Shown one piece after another: positions 10,464 through 22,400 of a stretch of 64,000 nucleotides of DNA (the stretch's first letter is position 1; each line of letters begins with the position of its first letter). The stretch covers positions 62,001 to 126,000 of the forward strand of contig NC_065904.1 in the NCBI RefSeq assembly GCF_905147045.1, read 5' to 3'. The notes beneath the pieces were generated by a model. That model made no database searches and had not been told where the DNA came from. It was given only the letters and a program-made list of their open reading frames with translations. The position numbers were made by a program, and so were the translations under genes. The stretch is from Nymphalis io. Its lineage: Eukaryota; Arthropoda; Insecta; Lepidoptera; Nymphalidae.

Positions 10464-13400
10464 CTGCGGCCGATCGAATGAGTCGTTTGTAAAGTTTTTT
10501 TATTGTTAGCAGTAGTAGGGTGATCAATAGGGTCCGTTCACACAGACCGGCTCGGAGAGGAGAGCAGATTTTTATCACGTTGGAAACAGTGTTTTGAGTG
10601 ATTGTAGTAAAGTTTATTTTTGCATTTGCACCTTTTTTGTCATTAAAAATGCCTGAACGCGCTTCGTGTGAAGTAATAAAAGGAGCCGACCGGCTCCGCT
10701 TGCGTGCTCTTTCTCGCTCGCACCCGCTTTCAGATCTCTTCCAGCCGGTCGATGTGAAATAGTTGGCGGCTCCGCTCCGGCCAATTCCAAGCGTATACGA
10801 CCCGGTCTGTGTGAAAAGAAAAAAGCAGGCCGATGCTCTCCGAGCCGGTCTGTGTGAACGGACCCTTAGGGTGTTCGTTGCTGATGGAGCATGTAACCGT
10901 ACTTAACTTTACACATTGAAAAGTGCGTGCGTGAGAGTCTTGAAATCATTGCAGAGAGGTTCTCTTTCACACCGACACGCAGTAGTACCTACAAAGTGGT
11001 CATGGCAAAAGGCGAGTCGTACTTATCGAGCAGGGCGTGCAGGCGGATGGGTTCGCCCACGGCGAGGTAGAGGCGGTTGCGGCAGCGCAGGCGGTAGGGC
11101 TCGGTGTTGGGCAGCACGCGGTCCATGCCCTCGTGCCACACGGGCAGCACGACGGGCGCGCAGCCGCGGGCCGCGCTGTCGGCCACGAGCCGGCCCACGC
11201 CCCACTTGAAGCGGATGCGCTCCTTCTCCACGTTGACGCGGCCCTCGGGGAAGATGTGCACCCACTCGCCGCGCTCCAGGCGCTCCACGCAGAAGTCCAT
11301 CGCCGGCTGGACACGGACAGTGTACACATAACGATCGAGGAGCGAGGAGACAGATCGGTCGGGGTTTTGACCGGCGAGCGGCTTGGAAGGAAACGACAAA
11401 CTAAGAATCTATGGACGATTATGATGAGGGTGGAGGGTTTTTCGATGTGATCTATCTGAGCGTTTGATACCTATTATAAGAATTTAGAGATAGTAGTATT
11501 TTAGATAAAATTTGTCGAATTAAGTGATTACTTACTGATTAGCAAGGATAATAAAAAACGGTAACAATAATATTATGTAAGTGATGGAGCTCGTAACACG
11601 TCGCGTGAGCGCTTCGCTCCGTGTAAGGGATCGAAGGTTAACATTTACTTTGTAAAAGTTGAATATTTATATCTTTGTATTTTGTGTAATGTGTTTTCAA
11701 TTTGAATATATTTATTTTAAGTTAAGTATCCGTATCGTCTCGGTCTCTGAAACCAAAATCGTAGCGTTGCTTATGCAGTGAAGTCGATCAACAAGCTGTA
11801 CACATAATATTATCTCTCATAATGTGGTATTTAAAATATAAGCACACAACAATCGCGAACACAACAAGTTGACTGCGAAACAAAGGATGTAGTTTAGAGT
11901 TATGTACAAACACCAATCGTCACCGTCTTAGTCATCAGCATAACATTCCAGAACACCGTTTATACCTCGCAGCAGCAATGTCTCTACGCTTAATATTTTT
12001 TAAAGAATAGAAAAAGCAAATGGGTAAAGAAAAGCAATGTCGTTTTTTAGAAATTACTGTTACTACAATTTTTGCCCCAATTACGCCTAAAATTTGTGTG
12101 AGGAAATGGGATTACAGTAGACCAAAGGATTGAGATAGAGGTTTTTTCAAATCAGACTGACAGATCGTGAGATTCGACGAACAATTTCAAATAAATAAAC
12201 TCTCTACCTTTATAATATTAGTATAAAGAAGTCTTTGTCCAACTGAAATGGTACCTGATAGACTCCAGCTCCGCGCACGACGGGCACACACTTCCCGAGC
12301 GCAAAGAATGCGGAGTGCAGCGCGTTCGTGAAGCAAATGTCATGCGCCGCCAGCGACCAGCGCATGCGCGCGCCACGCAGCAGAGTACCCGTGTCCAGCA
12401 CCCCTGCGATTGTAGAAAAATATGATTTGATTGATTATCTTAATATTTGGTAATAAAATTTTGAACCGTACTTACAAATCTCAAATCTAATCTACTTCCT
12501 AGATTTGTTTGAATACTACCTAGTAACGATATCTGGTACCAATCGAGTGAGCTAACTGTAATAATATACAGCGTATTAAAAATAATAGAAGACGAGGCGA
12601 CGTCGATATAAGAGCACAACACATACCGTCTGATGTAAGAGAAACTTCCGAGTTTCTAGCCGCTTCTTATCAGTAGTACTTACATCCCGAACCTGTTTAT
12701 TATGGCGATTCTAAAGTGCTAATAGGATTTTTTTTTCTTTTTCTTTAGTAAGACTGATGACCTACGTGCTATACATGAAAGATATATAACGCCCTACACT
12801 GCCAGCTATGCATATATATTAAACTGGCAAATTGGCGGCAATAATGAATTAGTTGTAGCATTTTTTATTTTAGGCTTACAGCGTGCTACGTTTGGTTCTT
12901 CTGTTTTTACAGTGTTTTGGTAAAAATAAGTGTTTTAATTAAAACATATTTTTTAGTATTCGATGTAGTCATTCCGTGGAGTACCGGCTTAGAATAGTAC
13001 TCCCCCAATCTCATCCCGTGGGTGTCGTAAGAGGCGACTGAGGGACGGGGAAAAGGGGGGATGGGCAGCAGCGTCCCCCCTCCCATAAACATCTTACCCC
13101 CCTACTGCGCTCGCCAACACGCCTGCCCAGCGCGGCGAGTATGGGCAAACCCCTCCCTTAATGGCAGATGCGCCCAAAAAAAGGCCCCCAGTTACCGGCA
13201 AGCCCGCTAGGCCCGACCAAGGTAGCGGTCGCGGTATCGGCAGGGCAGGAGGTGCTAAGAATCACCGGTTCACGGCAGGCTACCGTATAAAACGACTGAA
13301 CATGGCAACGTATAATGGACGCTCGATGAGGCTGGACCATCACCTCGCCGAATTAGAAGTAGAGTTAAGTCATATAAACTGGCATATACTGGGGTTATCT

Positions 13401-16400
13401 GAAGTCCGAAGACAGGGGGAGGACACGATAACTCTAGAGTCCGGTAACTTACTCTACTTCCGCGAAGGTGATAACCTCTCCCAGGGTGGTGTCGGTTTTC
13501 TAGTCAAAAAGGATCTCATTAGCAGCATTGTGGAAATCAGTAGTGTGTCGAACCGGGTAGCGTACCTTGTCCTAAAACTTTCCGACAGGTACTCCCTGAA
13601 GGTCGTACAGGTATATGCGCCAACTTCGACATACTCTGATGATGTGGTCGAAGCGATGTACGAGGACATCGCAAAGGCCCTCAACGACACCTCGAAGGCC
13701 CACTACAATGTTGTTATGGGAGACTTTAATGCTAAAGTGGGAGTACAAGATAGCGGTGAATCGAAAGTCGGACCTTACGGCTTGGGCTGCAGAAATCACA
13801 GGGGGCAAATGCTGGTAAACTTTCTCGAAGCGCAGGGGCTTTTTTTGATGAATTCTTTCAAAAGAAGCCTCAGAGGAGGTGGACCTGGCGAAGCCCCGAT
13901 AACGTGACAAGGAACGAGATAGACTTTATCATTTCGAATAAAAGGCACATATTTAGAGATGTTTCAGTGATCAACAGGTTTAATACCGGAAGTGATCACC
14001 GCTTGGTTCGAGGCACTCTAAATATCAACCTAAAAGCCGAAAGATCGAGAATGATGAGGTCTACTCTCCGACCTACCATGCTCCAAGCTGCTCAAGGCTC
14101 CGAAAAGTTCCAAATGGAACTTCAAAATCAATTCACCGCGTTGGAAACCATAAGCAACATTGATGAGAAAACCGACACGCTGGTCAAAATACTGCAAAAC
14201 ACATCCCGCAAGTGTTTTCCGCCACAGAGAAGAGACAACGCACCAAAACTCTCTGCTGAGACACTCGAGCTCATGAGAAAACGACGAGAACTACCATCGT
14301 TTTTGTCAGATAAGGCCTTAAACCGAACAATAAAAACGCTGATGCGACGCGATCTCCGACGCTCCAATACACGTGCCATCAAGGCTGCGATTGAGCAAAA
14401 TCGGGGGTCGAAAGTGTTCGCTCACAAGTTTGGGAGGCCGCGTCTGACAAAACTTAAAACTGAAAATGGTGGGGTCGTTACCTCTAGGCCTGAGATTGTC
14501 GGAGAAGTAGAGAGGTTTTATGGGCAGTTGTTCTCTTCAAGATCGGATAAACCCGTGGGAATCAGTATTGATGACCAGCGCGCCCCTCTTATGCGCCATT
14601 ACTCCGAGGAGCTCCCGGTCGTTGACCAAGGCGAGATTAGGGCGGCTCTAGAACAGCTTAAAAACAACAAAGCTCCGGGAGATGACGGAATCACAACAGA
14701 GTTGCTTAAGGCAGGCGGGACTCCGGTCCTGAAAGAGCTAGCAAGCCTCTTTAATTCCGTCATCCAACATGGCAAGACCCCGGAAACGTGGAGCGGGAGT
14801 GAGGTGGTACTGTTTTTCAAGAAAGGTGATAAAACCCTCTTGAAAAACTACAGACCAATCTCCCTCCTGAGTCACGTGTATAAGCTGTTCTCAAGAGTCG
14901 TCACGAACCGTCTCGCCAGACGACTTGACGAGTTCCAGCCCCCAGAGCAAGCCGGCTTTCGATCAGGCTACAGCACCGTGGACCACATCCATACTGTTCG
15001 GCAGATTGTGCAGAAGACCGAAGAGTACAATCAGCCGCTGTGTATGGCATTTGTGGACTACGAGAAAGCCTTCGACTCCATCGAAACCTGGGCAGTGCTC
15101 GACTCATTGCAGAGATGTCATATCGATTGGAGATATATCGAGGTACTGAGATGTCTGTACAACGCCGCTACAATGACTGTCCACATCCAGGACTGTAAGA
15201 CGAAGGCGATCCAACTGCGCAGAGGGGTGAGACAGGGGGATGTAATATCCCCGAAACTGTTCACCAACGCGTTGGAAGACGTTTTCAAAACGCTGGATTG
15301 GACTAGGTATGGAGTCAATGTAAACGGCGAGTACATCTCACACCTTCGATTTGCCGACGATATCGTCATCATAGCAGAGTCGCTGGAACAACTCACCGAA
15401 ATGCTGCGTAGCCTAGGCGAGTCTTCCCGGCGTGTCGGTCTCGGTATGAACTTGGACAAGACCAAGGTCATGTCATGTCAATAGGCATGTCGTGCCGGGA
15501 CCGATATACGTCGAGGGGAAACCTCTCGAAGTTGTTAGTGAATATACCTACCTAGGACAGATAATACAAATCGGTAGGAACAACTTCGAGAAGGAAGCCG
15601 ATCGAAGAATTCGCTTGGGATGGGCAGCATTTGGCAACCTTCGTCAAGTCCTCAAGTCGTCTATACCGCAATGTTTGAAGACGAAAGTCTTCAACCAATG
15701 CGTCTTACCTGCCATGACATACGGTGCCGAAACGTGGACACTAACTGCGGGACTAGTCCACAAATTCAAAGTCGCTCAGCGTGCTATGGAGCGAGCTATG
15801 CTCGGAGTATCTTTGAAGGATAAGATCAGAAATGAGATTATCCGGAAAAGAACCGGAGTCACCGACATAGCTTGCAAAATTAGCAGGCTGAAGTGGCAGT
15901 GGGCTGGTCACGTATGTCGTAGGACCGATGGCCGTTGGAGCAGACGAGTCCTAGAGTGGAGACCGCGAATCGGCAAGCGCAGCGTAGGGCGCCCTCCAGC
16001 CAGGTGGACCGACGACCTTAAGAAGGTGGCGGGCACCAACTGGATGCGGAAGGCGGAGGACAGGGAGCTTTGGCGCACCTTGGGAGAGGCCTATGTTCAG
16101 CAGTGGACAACGATTGGCTGTTGATTGATTGATTGTAGTCATTCTTGGTTTAGCTTATTAACCTTTGCAGTGTATTAAAATACAAAGGGCGACCGGCGAC
16201 CCCTGTCAGCACGTATGCATCGTGTATTATTAGATCGAGCACTTCGTCCTTTCTTCGTTCTTCTTCGTCTCGTTGCTTTCTTATAAGACTGCAGATCTCG
16301 ACCCAAAGTTCATCAAGTTAGATAAACTTGGGTTAGGGATTGTCTGTAACCGCGCATGAGGAAATAAAGAACTATCAGTGTCTGTTTGCGTTCACATTTG

Positions 16401-19400
16401 TGCACTACGTATAATTCCCGCACACTTGACTCGACGCAATTTGACTTTTGACGGAGCCGGAAACTTCGAATGATAAGTTTACTTCTCGTGTCCATACAAT
16501 TATTATCGCGTCGTGATTGTGTTGTTTTTTTTTTAATTAGGTACCTGTATTATTGTGACGTGCTTATAAGAGCGTACTCATTCGATGATACGCTATTTTG
16601 AAGTGAGTATCCTTTTATATCCTATCTATCACTTACTAACATTTGACGAACGATCGTGACGAGTTCAGCGATAAAACACGAGTTTGTTTGTTCTTACAGC
16701 AACAGACTAGGTTTTTTTTTAATGAAATCAATTTTAATACTGTAGCCTAAGCCGGTACCCTAATATTATAATACTGTGAAAATAACCAAAATGTAATAAT
16801 AGAACAGTATGCATTCTTTCAAGCACGATACGATGAAATGTGGGAATGCCGGTATTGGAGGCACGCGTGGTAATATTATGTAAGTAGGTAAACAGCGTGT
16901 TATAGTTTATTGAGCGCGTTGCTCACACAGGCGTCGCGCGCAGTGGGCCGGCATTACCGTTTCATAGACATATTGTACTCGTACGCACTACAGATAATGT
17001 ACATGCCTAAATATTAAATATTATCTATGGTATGGTATTTTCACTGGTGGTGCAAGCTCGTCTGGGTAGGTACTACCCACTCATCAGATATTCTACCGCA
17101 AAACTGCAGTACTTGGTAATGTTGAGTTCCGGTTTGTAGGATGAGTGAGCCAGTGTAATTACAGGCACAAGGGACATAACATCTTGACGTAAGCGATAGT
17201 TAACATTTCTTTCAATGATAATGTCTATGGGCGGTGGTAACCACTTACCATCAGGTGACCCATTTGCTCGTCCGCATTAACGGCTTACTTTTTGTTTTGA
17301 AAATTTGTATAGAGATGACTTCATGAATCATTTCAATCGCAATCGCATGATTGCGACTTTTGTCCTAATATACCATATACGATTGCGACTGCGATTCCTT
17401 TTGAATTAATGAGGATTTCTTGACATACTAATGATTCGTCCGAAGTGCGAGTCTTTTTATAAATGTTAAGACATTTTTTGGAGTGTCTATTTTGTTGTAA
17501 AAGACACAAATTTAATCAGAAGACTAATTGCATGCTTAAACACAATGGCTAGGGAGTTGGCAAGCGACTAGCGCTAGCACCAATTTTCTCAAAAAATATT
17601 CATATGGTCTTTCTTTGGAATATGGTCTAGTTGTCTCTGTTTTTATTAGAAATGTAAACATTCCTGCAACAGGTAGGCGTGAGCAATTTACATAACACAC
17701 CTTTTTTCAATATCTGTAAATCATTGTTAATTGTCAACGCAGAGACAACATACTGGCACGCCATTTTGAATTGCAACATGTCATCTGAATTGAGACTACA
17801 GAGGTCACATTTCAGAACTGCTAGGTGTGCATATAATATATATATATATTATAAATCATAAAAAAAACTAAATTAGATTAGTCTTTCTACGTCGACAACG
17901 ACGACGTCTACTTTTTTACAAATTCAAAGTGCTGTCATTTGACAATATTGCGCTGCCGTGGTGCGGTCCTTAATGTTTCTTATGAACTAATAACACTATT
18001 ATAATATCTGCCTCGTAACCATAACCATAAATAAGTGTTGTTCGCCAGTTCCCTCGCCAGAACTGGCACAGTCGGAGATATTATTATAAATCATGATATA
18101 TCAAGTATCTCATTATTGGTGGTTATTTCTTTGAGGCCTCAGAGCCCGCGCTCCTATGATTTGCTAAGGATCAGGCAGCTACCTTTAGTCAACTTGGTGA
18201 TCAATTTATAGAAAAAACCATATAATTGGTCCTGATTTCGGATTCAAACCTCGGGTCGAGTCAATAAAGAAGTCAGTGTTACACATGTGTTTTATGGCTT
18301 TCCCACCGAGCGGCCATAAAGCCGTTCTATTGGATTATGGTGAAGGAATAGAGAGTAGGTCTTTATGTTCACACACATAGGCACTACAATATTTCAAGCA
18401 CAGTTGGCTATTCTCCGTTCAGAACGGTCAAAATAGGGGCATTATTATCGCCGGAGTATTAATTTTTTTTAATTAAAATAAAAAGACACTTGTAAAAACT
18501 ATTTGAATGTCTATGAAACTTGGATAACGACCCACTGTGCGGCGCACCGCGGGCGATTCGTTCACTCGTTAATATATGCGAAGGATAACACTTGTTCATC
18601 GACAAAAAACACCGTTCAGTAGTCACCAATATTGCGCAATTCGTTGTATTCGGGTCATTTATACCGGCGAGGATTGTACAGACATTCAGCACTAACTGTA
18701 TCGCCCGACATCAATATTACCTATTTTTTACCACCGTGTCATCGTGTAGTGGCGCGAGAGTAGTAGTTGCCATGTATGTCGGCCGTTAGCTAGTTTTTAA
18801 TAAATATAATACGTGTATTATGCGTAATATAATATCCAGGCCGTAGATGTTTTATAATTACTTCAAGTTTAAGTTATCCGGTTCTCGGCGCGCTGCGGTT
18901 TATGACCTCCTGACTCGTGTTCGCGTGCGTCACACACATACACGCGGCTTACGTTACACGTTTTACGTTACGTTAATTGCTACGTAATTGCAAAACTTGT
19001 AAAATGACTACCGAATTGCTTTCTTCATAACACATATCATCGTCTTCGTAAAATACTAGACAGAGTCCATGAAATTTAAAGTGCTATAATTATCGCGATA
19101 GGCGATATTTATACGCACCTCGTTAGTTCAACAGACTATTAATATATAATAGTGCACTTTTATACCTACCAAGGTAATTTTAAAATAAGTTAAGATTACA
19201 GTTTAAGATTTGAAGTATGTGCTACAGATATTCAGATATATATTAACTCGTTCGCTGTTTTTCTGCGTACGCGGTGGACGATCGGTTCATCGGATTTATC
19301 AAAGATAATGAGGGCGGTCGGTTGCCGCGTCGACGAAATCGAAATCGTAGAAAAACGACAATCGAATGAACTATGGACTGCGATGTTGAAATTATATCGT

Positions 19401-22400
19401 ATGGCAGGAAACTAGAACGCATTCTATACACGTGCGGGAAATATCGAACGCGTGGAAACGCTGCTTGCGGCCGATGCTCGTTGGGGAAAATTTTTGATTT
19501 ATCACGTAACATTCAAAATTTGAAAAGTTGTTAATCTTCGTTCTTATGTTTAAAGAAACTTTTACGTGTACTTTTTACAATACATACTTATGTCATGTAT
19601 TTATTATAATATACATTTATTATAATCGATGATTACTGTATATCATAATCGCGACACGCGATTATATCAGCTAGTGTGACGTATGTGATACAACTAGCAT
19701 GGACAATAACGTAACGATCATGTTCTGATGTTATTCATTAAATAAGTCTTATTGTATCCTATTCATATAAATCTACTAGCGCTCATCACAAAGACGCCCA
19801 AATCGAACATTTTTACTAAAGTACGTATTTACACAAAGATGACCAGCGACAGATTTCGGTCGCGGCGGCCGTTTTCGGACTGCCAGGAGATACTTTAAAG
19901 TAGGCGCGTCTTCCCAAGCGCGGCAGGAGACTGTCAACAATTTTTCTCCGAGCAGCTATTGAGAATTGATAGAAACGAAACAAGACCTAATGTCCTCGGG
20001 ATTTGCACCCTTATAAACGAAACACACGACTTATCTTGGAACCTGGCTAGTAAATGTACCCACATTTGAGTTTACATATATCTGAAAATGCCAACCAACG
20101 TATAATATTTTTGCTATTGGTGATAACAAACTAGTAGGATGACATATTTTAATGTCCTTTGTCATATTTTTATGAAAAATGTATTTATTTTCTTTATCAT
20201 TTTAATACCGACATGTCCTTAGTTCGAGGCTTTCCTAGATTTATGTGCAGATTTTATAAGCACGGAAGTAAATAAGAACGAGTTAAAAGAGGGAATTAGT
20301 TGAGGCCGAGCGCATATATTTCAAAAGCTGACTGACAAAAAAATACTTTGGCACATCGTCAAAATGTCAGCCTCATATGATTGAAACAAATCGCCTATGA
20401 CATAAAAAAATGCCGTAGTATGTTTGTAATCATGTCGGAGTCTAAAAGCTTAGCTGGGCCGAGCGCGGCTAACATACGAAAGAAATTCCGAAAAAATCAC
20501 ATTCTCCACTGCCGATACCTTCATTAGTCGAATGATTATACTAGAATTATTTTTGGGATTATTATTAAGTAATTTCTATGAACCTTTGCTCGCTTTGGTT
20601 TATTTTTTTTTCTTCTTAGCTTTTTAATAACTATATCATAGTCGTCATTTAATTTCATATAAATTTTCTGTTTAACTCTGTAGGAGTACACAGCAAATAA
20701 TGTTATTCGTAATTACCAAAAGTATTAATTTACGATAGCAGTAATCCGCCGTTACGATAGTAATATTGACGCCGTTACTATCTCGTTATCTTGAATAACT
20801 GTTACATTTAACGCAACGATTTTGGATTGAGATAAAAATACTGAAGGATAAATAAAAAAGATAAAATATGGCAAACTTTAATAATTTTCTTGGTATATTA
20901 AGTGTATTAGTAGTTTGTGCAATAGAGTGAAAAGCGTATAGCAGTGTCATACCCCAAAGCCCCGGGTCGTCGAAGCACGAGTGGTGGTTGGACACGGTCA
21001 GCAGCGGCACATCGGGCGGCCGCTGGACGGCGCGCAGCAGTGCCTCTCGATTGTACACCGTCGTCTTGTTGAGAAACTCTGCAACACGCGGCGTTGTCGA
21101 CCTTAATGTCTATAAATATTTTTATAAAATGATACCCAATAAACTAATCACTATTCTACATATACTTAGGCTACGTGCATCCGCATGTGTACTGGCCGCG
21201 AGGCGTACAATGAAGCACGTTGTCATAATTTTGTGTAAATTACACGTCGGTTAGTGTCATTTCGTTTTTATTGACATGCATGCATCTTTTTGTTTGGTAT
21301 GCCCCGTGCATGGGTGGTAAGTATTCTTCGAAGCTCTTTCGGCCAATGCGAACGACTGACGCGGCGGGTGGTGGCATACGGGTCGCTGATGGTACTTCTC
21401 TAACTAGCAGACCGGGCCGTGCGAGGTATCTTATGAATGAGACTCCTCCTGCAGGCGGACGGCGGACGGTAGCGGATAGTAGTCTCGCGTTATTGTATGC
21501 ACTAGCTGATCAATCTGATGCGATCTTCACCGAATTCGTGCGTAACACAAACTGCCGTGCAGGTGGGAATTGAGACGGTAATTTTCCTGCTCGGAGAAGT
21601 TAACGGTTGCGTTACGACAAAACGATCCCATAACACCTCTGTCCCAGAAGACAGTCATTACAGGAGTTTTAGTAAGTAAGAAACCCAAATTACGCGAGCG
21701 AGTCCCAAAGAGCCGTTTGAACGTGATGAAATTATTGTCGGCACCCTAGCGGTTTTTTTATATATGGCTTAGGCGCCATTTATACGGAACCGTATAAAAT
21801 CGTATTAAAAATACGATGAATATTTCTTTAATTTCTAATTTACATAAAATCTATTCGTATAAATTGTTGTGGGTCGCTTTACTGTATTTGACCGCGACAC
21901 CCCGCCCTGGCTCGTCATCTACGTCATCGCTGAGACATGTCCCTGTCTGCGATGACGTAGATATATAGGGGTGATCTTCAAGTGATTGTGTAAAAAGCGA
22001 TCATATATACTGTTTTGCATTTATCCTTGAATACAATTCTGAGGAAGTTTAATATTCATAGACATTAAATGAAGCTTGATGTTATTCCAACTAAGTTACT
22101 TAAAATTCTAATAGTTTTACAAAAACAAAAATTATTATCAATAAAATATGAATAATAAATACCTACCTGATTAATTATTTATTATAACTTGTTATCAACA
22201 TATGAATTTCATTATTAATTTATAAATTAGGAAAGCAAGGTAGGTAAGTTTACAGGAATAATTATTAAAATAACTTATACAGCAATACATTACATTATTT
22301 ATACCAAGTCAATACTCTTCCTTAGTGCTCGGTAGTCGGGAAACAGTAAAGTAATATATTACAGCCAATAACCTAATAAAGTGCTAGGCTATAAGTTGAA

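Noticed and set aside
10227..10492. + strand frames encoding Val/Trp/Leu runs
   Set aside because: Translation of the hexanucleotide repeat in the wrong strand; tafazzin exon 5 explains the region.
11023..11450. Open frames antisense to tafazzin exon 4
   Set aside because: Shadows of the GC-rich tafazzin exon, which itself matches the family motifs.
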